Position numbers and translations under genes: made by a program. Source: Cynocephalus volans (Eukaryota; Chordata; Mammalia; Dermoptera; Cynocephalidae). From it: a stretch of 64,000 nucleotides of DNA. Shown here in pieces: positions 1-35,786 of this stretch (within the stretch, counting starts at the first letter, position 1; each line of letters opens with the position of its first letter). A model generated the notes under the pieces. The model saw only the letters and a program-made list of their open reading frames with translations. It did not search any database and was not told where the DNA came from. Location: assembly GCF_027409185.1 (NCBI RefSeq), contig NC_084462.1:28185577-28249576 (forward strand), written 5' to 3'.

Positions 1-125
1 AGATGAGAAAATTGAGATGTTAATGAGGTTAAATAGTTTGCTTGTGGTCACCCAGTTAGTAAGAGGTGGAGCTCAGGGTAACAGAGCCCAGTTTCAGTCT
101 GGTCCATCTGATAGCAAAGTGTTTT
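1..125 (-). mobile_element. MIR SINE, antisense
   Basis: AGATGAGAAAATTGAGATGT and GTAAGAGGTGGAGCTCAGGG are the reverse complement of the MIR core; cut by the window edge. Confidence 0.6.
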
Positions 126-283
126 ATTACTTGGAAAGAAAAAGGGACAGAAAAATGAACAAAAAATGAGTTAACAGCTGTTCTCAGTCGTGGCATAAAG
201 GAGCAGAAGATGCTTAAATATAAAAGTACTAGGTAAGTGTAAGATACCTGCGTATACATTGCAAGAAAAATTCTACGGGGTTC

Positions 284-525
284 CATTTTTTTTTTTAAAG
301 ATGACCAGTGAGGGGATCGTAACCCTTAACTTGGTGTTATCAGCACCACGCTCTCCCAAGTGAGCCAACCAGCCATCCCCATATAGGGATCCGAACCCTC
401 GGCTCTGGTGTTATCAGCACCACACTCTCCCAAGTGAGCCAACCAGCCATCCCCATATAGGGATCCAAACCCTCGGCTCTGGTGTTATCAGCACCACACT
501 CTCCCAAGTGAGCCACAGGCCGGCC
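284..525 (-). mobile_element. CYN SINE, trimer
   Basis: Three tandem tRNA-Ile-like units with a T-run at the left (an A tail on the minus strand). Perfect 11-bp target duplication CTACGGGGTTC at 273-283 and 526-536. The first two units in sense order are almost identical. Confidence 0.85.
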
Positions 526-1442
526 CTACGGGGTTCTTTTAACTTGTGCCTAGACACGTTACGGTTTGTCAACTTTGGCGCACCCAATGGTAGGTGTATT
601 CGATATTATCACAATCTCAATCACAAACCTGAAAAATCACCAATATAATTAATGCTCAATGCATAACCATTCTTTGCGATTGCTAGATGATGGAGATCAT
701 AGCAGGATTCAATTCTTTTCCAGTGCAATGATATCTGCAAAGGCAAGATGTGTCAACTCTCTTGCTAGTTCAAAGGCAATCTATACTCTAATTTCAGCCT
801 CCCACCCCCCCATACCCAGGCAGCAAGTAGAATTCGAGTCTGCATCCCACCGCCTCGCACTCCTTTCCAGACACTTCGCCTCTGGGCATTCTCAGCTTGG
901 GGTTTCCGCCTTGAGGAGGTGGCTTTTCCTTGGGTTTTACTCGGAGACCACTTGGCTGGAAGAGGTGTGTCGCCGTGGGGCCAGCGGAGCAGGCCTCCGG
1001 GGCCCCTGTCAGGTCCGAAGTACAAAAAGCTAAGCAACAGCAGAAAGGGCGGCGGGCCGGTGCGGGTCTCCGGTGGCCGGAGAGAGGGACCCCCCCCCGA
1101 GGCTTTCACCGGTGGGCCAGGCCGGCGCGCGCGGGTGGGGCTGGGGGCGGCCGCTGGTGAAACCACCGGGCTAGCACACAATGGGCCGGGCAGCAGGCCA
1201 GGCGCGTGGCCAACTCGCCGCAGCACCACGTGGGCCTCAGAGCTCGCGGGGCCAGCAGCGGCCCTTCGGCCCAGGGCGGGCGGGCGCGGCGCGGCGCGGC
1301 GTACGTGCGCGCGAGCGCGCGTACGTGCATGCGATTTGCGATCAGGCGGCGCGGCGGACAGCCCCGGCGGCGGGGCGGGGGGGAGTTATATTGCGGGGTC
1401 CTTCCTCGCTCACCCTGGTTCCTCTCGGAGCGGAGACGGCAA

Positions 1443-26030
<24,588 letters not shown>

Positions 26031-27300
26031 TAATGCTTGTCTTTATTTTTGTGTTCTTTGTAGCTATTGGTGAGATTAGCCATTTTAAATTTGGGTGACA
26101 CTGTCTAAATTTAGGAGTGTATAGTCTAAGTTATAAGTTGAGTGAAATTATTTTAAAAGTGATGATTAGAAATAGGATGCCAGTTTTTTCTTTCTTTTTT
26201 TTCCCCTTCCTAAAAATGTAATTTTCCTAATCAGACAAAACTCTTACAAGTCTGGCAATAGTTTTTGGTTAGGAAAAGGAACAAATTTTTTTCCAAGATA
26301 GAGGAAGTCAACATATTGCGTGCCTGTTTTTAACAGCTGTCCATAAAAGAAATTCTGGGTGCTACTTTATGGCAAGGAGATCCTCTTTTGAGGAGGTACT
26401 GCTGTATAGTTTGCTGTTTGGTAGTTTTTCTCATCTGCTTTAGTAGGCAAACAAAGATGGTCCTAGTGGGCAGAGCTCAGCTTCAAGGCATGTTTGGGAA
26501 AGACCTGGCTGTAAGGGAGGCTGGGGGTGGAGGGCCCGCCCATTGCTGAACTCGCTTACCTTGAGGTGGGAGTGTCAGGTGATGAGGGGAGAGCCCTGAA
26601 TACAGCTGAATTTTAAGAAAAGAAGGTGAGCAGGGCAGGCACTTACAGGAGAGTGCCTGGGGTGACTTTGTTTGACTGCTTCACAGCCAAGAGCGAGGGC
26701 AGAGAGGATGTGAAGCTTGCTGGGGTTTTGTTTAAGTGGGGAGATCCCAAAGCCTGAAAAGCCCTTCCACTCTAGGTTGAGGAGTTGGCACTTTAGTCTG
26801 TAAAGATTTCTTGGGGTCAGAGACTTGAAATCCAGCTCTACGACCCTTCTTTCCAGGGGTCCAGTGGACTCCATCTCTGAAGGACCTGTGCAGTGTGTGA
26901 ATGTTCTAGAGGGCCAGCTGGGCCTCCCGGTCACTGTGGTTTTCTGATTGGGGTGAAGTCTTCCTGCCTCCCCAAGTGTTGCTGTAGCTCTACAGCAGTT
27001 GCTGCTCGCCAACGAGCACCTGTTTCCTTGGTGGGTAAGTGTTTACAGAAAGCTTTTCAGTACTTGCCTCCCATCCATAAGTAACTAAGTTAAGGGAAAG
27101 TGTGTCCCCAGATGAGCACCTGAGTGAATAGGGCCATGTTCATAACAGTTTGCACTAACTATGTCGGTGTTCCAGAGATAGTTTTAGACAGGTAGTCAAT
27201 GCCTGGCTTCTGTCTGCTCTTCTCAAACTGACTTCAGAGAGCTAAGATTTAACGGCATGCTGAGTGAGGCCCTTTTAATGGACTCGGAATTCTTAGCTTA

Positions 27301-27345
27301 GGGCCGGCCCATAATGCACTTGGGAGAGCATGGTGCTGGAGGGTA
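27301..27345 (+). mobile_element. CYN SINE 5' fragment
   Basis: GGGCCGGCCCATAATGCACT then GGGAGAGCATGGTGCTGGAG; only the first half-unit remains. Confidence 0.55.
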
Positions 27346-27862
27346 TGGGATCATCTAGTGTCCACTTTGAATTTACAATTTCTAGAGAACAGCCTGGTTT
27401 TCTCAGTGAAGATTACTTAGTAGAGATTAAGTCTAGAATAAGAAGAGCTGATTGATTAACCGAGAACTTGAGTTTGCTTGGCATGTGAGGTGGTGAAAGA
27501 GCCTAAAATGTCCACCCTGAAGCAGGACTTTGTACAGAGGAGCTGGGACCTGCTTGTTGAGCTTCTCTAAAGAGACGGGGCCAGCCCTGGCCACAGCTGG
27601 TTTTCTTTCTTTGGTGAGGAGCTTGCTCTTCTCTTTATGTTTTCTTGGCCAGTCTTGATGTTTGAGTTACTTTCTCACTTGTGTGAGGTTTACAGATAGA
27701 AACACATCCAGTCTCACAGTCTTCCTTTTGCAATTTTTTGTCATTAGAGTAAACCAGAATAGTGAAGACTGTACTTAAATTATAACCTACTCCTCATCAC
27801 TTCCCTCATCTGTAATTACTGTTGAACTTTGTAAAATATTAAATAAAGAAAAGCATGCTCTT

Positions 27863-27957
27863 GGGCTGGCGGTTAGCTCACTTGGTTAGAGCACAGTGTT
27901 ATAACACCAAGGTCAAGTTTGGATCCCCATACTGGCCAGCTGCAAAAAAAAAAAAAA
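27863..27957 (+). mobile_element. CYN SINE, monomer
   Basis: GGGCTGGCGGTTAGCTCACT through TACTGGCCAGCTGC and an A tail. Confidence 0.8.
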
Positions 27958-28345
27958 GCACTTTCACAGGGCTGGCTGTTTGGTATTCAGTCTGGGCTCT
28001 GGGGAGAACTTGTTTCCTGTACTTGTTCTTTCACTCACTGTGGGAGACAGGGTAAGTGTTAAAATTATGACTGGCCTAGCTTATCCTCTTAAATGTGGTG
28101 GGGAGGGAGAGAGATCAGAGAAGCCTTTCAGGTAGCCCAGAGACTATAAATAACACCAGGATTCCTTGGAGCTGGTGGAAGTCTTTCTCATATGCATTAT
28201 ATTCTTGAAATTAAGAATACGTGCGTTCACCAAATAAACACGCTTTATCAAAAGACAAGTTACAAACTGAAAAACGATCCAAGGGTATGTGTTGAGTTCC
28301 TGCAAATCGGTAAGGGGAAAACAGCCCAGTAGAAAACTAAGCAAA

Positions 28346-28441
28346 GGGCCGGCCCGTGGCTCACTCGGGAGAGTACGGTGCTGATAACACCAAGGCCCCG
28401 GGTTCGGATCCCATTAAAAAAAAAAAAGAAAAGAAAAAAAA
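28346..28441 (+). mobile_element. CYN SINE, single-unit copy of dimer subtype
   Basis: GGGCCGGCCCGTGGCTCACT through CGGGTTCGGATCCCATT, then an A tail; 15-bp duplication AGAAAACTAAGCAAA at 28331-28345 and 28442-28456. Confidence 0.85.
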
Positions 28442-29298
28442 AGAAAACTAAGCAAAATGTTAACAAGTATTTCACAGAAGAGCAAATATGGCCAAAAATA
28501 ATCTTCAGCCTCATTAGCAATAAAGGAATTTTAAGTGAAGACTTCAGAGAATGAAGTACTATTTTACACGCACTGAAACAGCACAAATCCAGAAGCCTAC
28601 AAGGCAGTTGCTGGAGCCCTTGTGGATCTCTTAACCTAGTACAGAGAATGTAAATATTTTGAGAATCTAAACTGGTATAGCCACTTTGGAAATTAACTTG
28701 AAATTAACATTAACCTAAAAATTGAACATTCCCATACTCTACAATCCAGAGGTTCTCCCAGGTGTGTACCCACGAGAAATAACATTCACAGCAACAAAAA
28801 CATGGGAGCACTATAATTTGACATCCGTTTGATAGAAGTAGGGAAACTACTCAGATAATGGAATCGTGTCCAATAGTCTCAAGGAATGACCTACAGCCAC
28901 ATGCAACTCTGCGGATGGATCATGGTAATGTGTCAGGTGGAAAATAAGCCCCAAATGTTTTCATACAACATGGTGTTTTTATGTATAAAATTAAACACTT
29001 TCTAAATGAACACAGATGACAAAACAACAAAAGGGTAGATATTAGGTCAGGGGAAGCAGACTCAGCTGGGCAGTGGGTTCCTGAGGTTCATTTCTCTCAA
29101 GAAAACTGATAGCTTTCACAAGCCTTTAAGGACGTATGACCCCAGAAGATTCTTGGCCCTGAAATTGTTTAGAATTCTTAGAACTGTCGCATTACTACCT
29201 GGTTGTCTTGCTTCTGTAGCAAATGTGCACACACCAGTTACTCAGCTGTAAACTGAAAAGCCAAATACCCCCGTTTGGGGTGATGAAAAAGTTTTTGA

Positions 29299-29394
29299 GG
29301 GGCTGGCTGGTTAGCTCAATTGGTTAGAGCATGGTGCTGATGACACCGAGAATCCAGGGTTCAATCCCGGTACTGGCTGACCATCAAAAAAAAA
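29299..29394 (+). mobile_element. CYN SINE, monomer
   Basis: GGGGCTGGCTGGTTAGCTCA through CCCGGTACTGGCTGACCATC and an A tail. Confidence 0.8.
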
Positions 29395-30729
29395 TTGGGG
29401 GGAAGTAGTGGTGATGGTTGCACAACATTGAGTGTAATTAATGCCACTGATTGCATTCTTAAAATAGTAAATTTTATGTTACATATATTTATCACAATTT
29501 TTAAAATAATATACCTAGAACCATTGAGTGGTAAAAATATAAAACCTAAGTGCACTAGAATTTATAAAACTGAACAAGAACTGTCTAGTTTCTTAAATGA
29601 GGCTTATAAATAAAACACTAATAGAACTTGGAGGAATGCGGGAATTCTCTAGACAAGGGGCAGATCCTCCTTCCACTCAGGTCCACCCAAAAAGGGTCTT
29701 CAAGTGACAGCCCCCTGTTTTGCAGCTGGAGAAACAGGCCCAGGAAGGTCCAAGACGGTTCTTAGGTCCACTGTGAGTTGACCTCCTGCCATGGGCAGAG
29801 GTCACTCCTGTGCAGCACCTGCCTGTGCTCAGGCCCCACAAAGGAAGCAGGTAACCCCTGGCCAGGCATGTTGTCTGAGGATTGAGAGAAACGGATTCAG
29901 CCTTCTTCCCAGTGTGAGGAGGAGCCAAAAAGGAGATCTCCGTGAGTCTTTCTTCTTGCCTGGTACTGTGGAAGGAAATGTGGTAATGAATCCAGTGCAC
30001 CTGGCATTGCCCACCAGAGCAAGGGAGTGTGGTGGCCACTAGCACAGGCACAGATTTGGGAATCAGATGGCATTGGCTTCAGTCCTACTCCTGCCGTCCA
30101 TGAGGGCGGGGTGAGCTTCTGACTCGGACGCGCACAGGATCTCCAAGCCAGCTCCTGCAGCGTGTGCTACCCTCCTCCTCCATGAGGTGGCAGCAGTGGG
30201 CAGGCCCTGGCACAGCCACCCCCAGCAAGGGCTCTGAGAAATCCTGACCCAGGCCGAGAGGTGGCCCCAGAGCCAGCGTCCCAGGCCTAGAGGAGTCCAG
30301 GGCTGGGCTCCCGGGTTCTGAAATGCCAAACTACAGAGACCAGGCCCCTCGTGCCTTCGCTGGTGTCTCTAGCAGGTGGGATGCCACTAGCATTCAATGG
30401 CCTCAGGCAAGTTGCTTCATGACCAGAAGCATAGGCACTCCATATGACGGCCAGGGTGCATCTGCTGACCTCTCCCAGGTGCCAGGACATCCTAAGCTCT
30501 GCTGATTATGGCGTTCAGCTCTCACCTCCATGGGAAGCATGTTAACACCAGCCACGGTCTACTCCTGTGGGCAGGGGCTGGGCACAGAGGCAGTGCTGGG
30601 CAGATGTACTCTGAGCCTGTCCTCCCTGCTCCTCGCCCCTGGGAGCCGCATCTGTGCTCCCGCCCTGGGGAGGAGCAGGATCGCCCTCCCTTCTGCTCTC
30701 CTGTGCTCAGCTCCATCTTGCTTCCTCTG

Positions 30730-31400
30730 GTGCCCAGGGCTGTCCATTCCTCTGTCCATCTGTCTTTGTCAGAACCTTTGTTCCATCTCCTCTGCCCTTG
30801 CATGCGTCTGCCATGCATGCCTCTGTCCCTGTGCACCCATGTCCCTGTGCCTTGAGTCTGTCTCTGAGTATGCATGTGTGTGTGCGTGCGTGCTTCTGTC
30901 TCATCCTCTGGAACTCTTGCTGAGTCTTTCTGTCTCCTGCTCTCTCCCCCGTGTCTCTGACAGTCTGTGGGTCTCTGTCTCTCTCTCTGTTTTCCTGTGT
31001 CTTTCAGTCTATCTCAGGCTCAGTCTCTGCTTGTCTCTATCTCTGTGGGTCACCAAGTCTAGCTGTGTCTGTGTATCTGTGTCTCTGTCTTTCTCATTCT
31101 CCCCAGGCCTGTATATCTCTTTCTCTGTGTCTCTTTCTCTGTCTTTTCTTCTCTGGTTCTCTTCTTCTGGAGGGGGTGGGGGGTTTTCAGCATGGGTGTG
31201 TATTTCTGTGCATGTCTGTGTGTGTGTGTGTGTGTGTGTCTATGTGAGCACCTCGGTTCATTCTCTGTTTCCCTGTCCTCAGTGTGTCTGTCTTGCTCTG
31301 TGTGGCTTTTTGTGTTTGCGCTGGTGTGTGTTTAGCATGTGTCCCTGTCTTTCTGCTCTCTGCTGTGCTGGTGTTCACCCGTCGCTTTCTCGTCTCCTCT
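30730..31400 (+). repeat. Degenerate CT/GT low-complexity tract with a (GT)n run
   Basis: Dominated by TCTGTCTCTCT-type words with few A. A clean (GT)n microsatellite lies at about 31214-31238. The A-poor composition removes stop codons and creates a long artificial reading frame. Confidence 0.8.
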
Positions 31401-32941
31401 CTGCGCTGGTCTGTCTGGCCCGTCACTTGCTGGCTGGGCCCAGCTGGCGTGGCAGCGGATGTGAGGGATGATTCAGGGACCGACAGGAAGCCCGTCACTG
31501 CGCCTGCTGCCCGCCAGTGTCAGCAGCGTTGGTGGCAGCTGGAGTAGGTGTGCGGACTCAGGATGGGGTGGCCACAGTGAGGAGACTCCAACGCCAGGTA
31601 AGCCCATCCCAGGAGCACCTGGAAGCCTGGCCTGAGGCTGGTCGGGCTGTGCCCCCACACCCCGCAGGAGCCCTTGGCGGCGCGCTGGGAGGGGTGCAGG
31701 AGGCCAGGACGCCTGGCATCTGCTCCCCCGGCCTGTCTCCTGCCCTGGTGCCCTGGCGCTGCGGCACTCCGAGGGGCAGCCTGTTTCTGGGGCTCCAGCC
31801 ACTTTCCTGCCCTCCCCTTCCCTAGCACAGCCTTCACAGCCCCAGGAAGCCCCCAGCGTGGTCCCGTCACTGCCAGAGAATGGTAAGGGGCAGCTGAGAG
31901 CCCAGGACAGCGGCTGCCCAGGACCCTGAGCATGGTTTTTTCATCTCTAAGGTGGGACTGTGACATACCTGCCATGGGCCTGGGGAGGGGAGGGGGACGA
32001 ATGAGACTCTACAGGCAAGTGTGCCCAGCTCCTGCCCCAGGCTGGATGGAAGCAGCTGTCCCTGCCACCCCCACCCCCTCTAGCCCCCGGCCTGACTGCA
32101 GCTCTCTTCTCAGGGTCTGGGGGCTCCTTGGGCCTTCCTCTGTCAACAGGTGGCCCTGATTGGACAGCCTCCACCTCTGGGACAAGGGCTACCCATGCCC
32201 CTGCCATCCCCACTCTCCTGCCTCCTCCCTCCCTTGTAGAGGTCTCTCAGCCAGCCTTATTTGAGGCCGAGTTATTTGGAAAAAACCACAGGCCCCAGAG
32301 CAGAGGCCAGTGGATAAAGCCATCCCAGGGCTTTGAGCTAGGGTGCCACCTCTCACTCCACCCCTAACCCCTGCCTGCCTGCGGTCCCACTGGGCCTCAA
32401 TTCCCCCATCTACAGCATGTGGAGGGCTGGGAGATGGGACAGGGTGGTCTCCATGGGCACTTCCGGGCAGGAGGCTCGAGGCTGCAGCACGCCCAGCCCA
32501 GCCCCGAGAGCTTTCCCACAGCCAGCTCTGTGCAAACCTTGTTCATATGAAAACTTCCTACTTCCCCTTGTGCTATTTTGGCCGGCAGAACCACAGGTCT
32601 GTGGTGGCCCCTCCACCCCAGCCCTGCCCAGGCCCCTGGGGCCCTCTTGGGGCTGCCTGGCCTGCCTATCCCCTGGGGCCCAGCCTCGTCTCTCTTCACT
32701 GTCACCCCACCTGCTTTTAGAACCTGGGCATGACAATCAGCTTTGTATCTCATGAATATTCTTAATAATAATAATAAAAAAAGAACCTGGGCAGGAAAGA
32801 GAGAGACAGAGATAGAAACAGAAAGAGACAGAGCACAGAATTTATTCAGTCCAGTGCAGACACATAAGTGTTCATTAAATTAGTTTCTCTCTCTCTCTCT
32901 TTTATTTTTTAAGTTTCTCTTTTTAAAAATATTATTTAAAA

Positions 32942-33044
32942 GGGGCTGGCCAGTTAGCTCAGTTGGTTAGAGCACAGTGTTATAACACCAAGGTCAAGGG
33001 TTCAGATCCCTGTCCTGGCCAACTGCCAAAATAAAAATAAAAAC
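32942..33044 (+). mobile_element. CYN SINE, monomer
   Basis: GGGGCTGGCCAGTTAGCTCA, TTATAACACCAAGGTCAAGG and an AAATAA tail; ATTATTTAA duplicated at both ends. Confidence 0.85.
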
Positions 33045-33057
33045 ATTATTTAAGAAG

Positions 33058-33185
33058 GGTGCAGGAGCGTGGCATTTGGAGTCAGCCTGCCCTGTGTTTG
33101 AATCCCAGCTCTGTGCCCCCCTTGCTGTGTGACCTAGACTGCCTCTCTGAGCCTCCCTCTGCTCCCTTGGAAGATAGGTGCTGGA
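33058..33185 (+). mobile_element. MIR SINE
   Basis: GCATTTGGAGTCAGCCTGCC, then TTTGAATCCCAGCTCTGTGC and GCTGTGTGACCTAGAC, the MIR tRNA-like part and core. Confidence 0.7.
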
Positions 33186-34021
33186 CTCAGAGGCATCTTC
33201 CATGTGACACTGAGCAGCAGGGCGAGGGCCTGGGAACCAACCGTCCCATGCATTTGCTCCTGCTCTTCTTTAGACCCCAACCCTTCCAGGAGTCCCAGCA
33301 CCTCGGCCCCTGTGGGGGTCAGTGTGTGAGGGGGGCAGTCCTGTGTGTGTCTGGGGGCAGCCAGCAGGGCAGGCCCCAGCCAGTTACCTCACAGCATTTT
33401 CTGCAGGCTGCCTGCTGCCCTTTCCCATTCCACAGTCCTTAGGGACCATGATGGAGACAAGAGTTCTGGTCGTCACCACTGACCATGGCCCAGCCCTGTG
33501 CACACACATTAGGGCCTCAGATGACAAACCCGAGCGATGAGTGTCACTATTTCCCCTGTTTACCGGAGATGGGAGGACACGGCCAGGCCAGCCCCAGAGG
33601 CTGCCCAGGGCCAGGGGCACCCTGGGTTGTTCTGCTCGTCCCAGGACAGGAGGCTCTGGGAAGCAATAGGGTTCACTAGTGCCTGGGGCCCTCTGGGACA
33701 GAGGTTGGCAGGCCAGCTCCTGCCCAGGGCCTTGAACACCAGGCCATGAGTGTGACTTGCTCCTGGTCTCTTAGGCAGACTCAAGTTGGCTGGTGCTGGG
33801 CCCTGTCTCGGCTCTCATGCATATGGGCAGCACCCATATGCCTGTGCCCGAATCTCTTTTGGGGACAGAAAGAGTCACTGTCCTAACCAAAGAGCAAAAA
33901 TGTCAAGGGTCAGGAGACTGAGGGAGCTGTCAGCCAGAAATCAGAGCCTCAATCAGGAAGCCCTGACTGAGCCAAGCTAGACGAACTTATCCCCCATCAA
34001 GATGTTCAGAGAAGCACTAGA

Positions 34022-34115
34022 TTGATCCCCATTTTACAGATGAGAAGACTGAGGCTCAGAGACCCTCAGGCATAGGCAGGATTTAATCCAGGAGTCCTCC
34101 CTCCAAGACCAGGTG
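34022..34115 (-). mobile_element. MIR SINE, antisense
   Basis: ATTTTACAGATGAGAAGACT and GAGGCTCAGAG are the reverse complement of the MIR core. Confidence 0.65.
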
Positions 34116-35224
34116 CTCCCAACTTCACAAAGCCTGAGATGGCCTCGGGCTAGGGCAGGGGGGCTGGAGTGGGAGCGTGGCCTGTGGCCTGGATGGCAGG
34201 GCAGAGGCAGGCAAGGTCAGAGGAGGAAGGAGTCAGTGGCCAGCAGGGCAAAGAGCAGGGAGAGCAGAGCTCCCTTCACACACATCCTGGGCGTCATGGG
34301 TCATGCTGGTCACACGGCCTGGGAGTTCACTGTTCCCACTGATTCACTTGGCTTTTGGGGACGGGGCGTGGCTTCTCTGTGATGGGCTCCCGACTGTGGC
34401 TCAGCACGGAGGGTCCTTGTCATTTTTGCTACAAGGATTCAGGAAGCTCAGAGGCTTCGAGACTTGCTTGAGGCCCCACAGCTAGTGAGGGGACAGCCCG
34501 GGTCCAGTGCAGGCCTCAGGGGAGCTGGGCAGGACTGGGAAGTGGGCAGGACGGAGCTCCTCTTCTTGAGTCCTGTAACCGCTCCAAGCCTCACCTTCCC
34601 CAGCTGTAAAATGGGGAGAAGCCCTCCTCACTGGTGGCCAAGGCAGGAAAGACAGGTGTGCACAGAGTGGATGCTCAGGAGTGTGGGCTCCACGAGTGCC
34701 TGCCACAAGGCACGGCCCCCTCGGAGACCCTCATTGCTCTGTCCCTGCCATCATGAGGAGGGCTGAGTCTCTTTCTAGATGCAACAATTCTTGGTAGCCC
34801 ACCCAAGAGACCATGGTGTGTGCCATGCATGTGGCTTTGCCAAGGCCTGGCCACCACAGCATGGCCCAACGCCAGTTGGGGAGACAGGGCCTCCCCAGCT
34901 CAATCGTCCTCTCTCCTGGTGCGCCGGTTATCCTGGCTCGTCCCACTACCAGGCACCGGGCAGCTGCCACAGGCCCCAGCCTTCTGCCAAGCGCTTTTCT
35001 CTACCTCATGCTCTCAGGCCCCCTCCTCTAAAGAAAGCTTGCATGTCCTCCCTCCTCCGAGCTCCCACGATAGGCAGAATCTGGGCTCACAGGTGTTTGT
35101 GGAATGGAAATCCCATTCCCAGGTTCCCCAGGAAGCCAGGGATGAGGACTACCAGGGGCTCCTGTGCAGGGAGGGGCCATGGACTCTGACCTCTAGGAGC
35201 CAACTTGGGTTTTCAGGAAGCAAC

Positions 35225-35385
35225 GGGTTGTGGCAAGTGGAGCCAGAGTTGGAGTCGGGAGAGGGGGGCTTGAATCCTATTTTTTCACACAGCAGCTATG
35301 GGCTCTCCAGCCTTAGTTTCTTGCTTTATGAAATGGGTAGACTTCTCCCTTAAAGGGCTGTTGATGGATTAAGTGAGGGTGTTTT
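35225..35385 (+). mobile_element. MIR SINE
   Basis: GTGGAGCCAGAGTTGGAGTC, GGGCTTGAATCCTATTTTTT and GTTTCTTGCTTTATGAAATG follow the MIR consensus order. Confidence 0.6.
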
Positions 35386-35661
35386 TAGGGTTGTGTGTGT
35401 GCATGTGGTGTTGTCTAGGAGGCCTCCAGAAGCTTCCAGCACTTACCTAGTATGGTGATGGCCCCAGTGGCTGGGGATGCCAGTTTGGGGTCACATGGGG
35501 AGAAAAGGGCCGGTTCTGTCCTGGCCCAGTATCAGGAGCAGGTGGGGAAGGTGGCTGGGCTTGGCTGTGGGGTTGTTAGGGCACAGTAGGTATCAGAAAC
35601 CTGGGAGTGCGGGAGTGGGCGGGGGCTGGGCTCACAGGCCCCCACCTCTACCCCATTGCAG

Positions 35662-35786
35662 ACTGCAGGAGGGGCTGCCCGGAGCAGATATGAGTGCAGA
35701 GACCGAGCTGCTGCTGTGGCCGGGGGTGGCGCTGCTGCTATTGCTGGGGGCAGCTGCTGGCCTTTGTGTGCGCTGCTCCCGCCCAG
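35662..35786 (+). CDS. LAT2: LAT2 first coding exon with 28 nt of 5' UTR
   Basis: Acceptor CATTGCAG ends at 35661 and the ATG is at 35690. Encodes the short extracellular N terminus MSAETELLLWPG, the membrane helix and CVRCSRP. An acceptor upstream of the ATG means at least one 5' noncoding exon lies further upstream. Confidence 0.93.

Larger units (their letters stand above)
28150..29520 (+). mobile_element. Degraded L1/HAL1-type LINE, sense
   Basis: Blocks such as GGTATAGCCACTTTGGAAAT and the series on either side resemble the 3' part of old LINE ORF2, but indels and stops are frequent. Two CYN copies (28346 and 29299) are inserted. Confidence 0.45.
26031..35661. other. LAT2: Intergenic / LAT2 upstream region
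   Basis: No coding exon could be supported here. It holds the CYN and LINE copies listed separately, MIR remnants (for example near 29710-29790 and 33058), GC-rich unique DNA from 30.0 kb, and the CT/GT low-complexity tract at 30.7-31.4 kb. The LAT2 promoter and 5' noncoding exon(s) must lie here or further into the gap. One strong donor (CCAG/GTAAGC at 31597) is a candidate, but unproven. Confidence 0.5.

Noticed and set aside
30530-31471. 313-residue plus-strand open frame
   Set aside because: It lies across the CT/GT low-complexity tract, where scarcity of A removes stops. The translation is a Ser/Leu/Cys/Val string with no domain, and other frames on both strands are open too.
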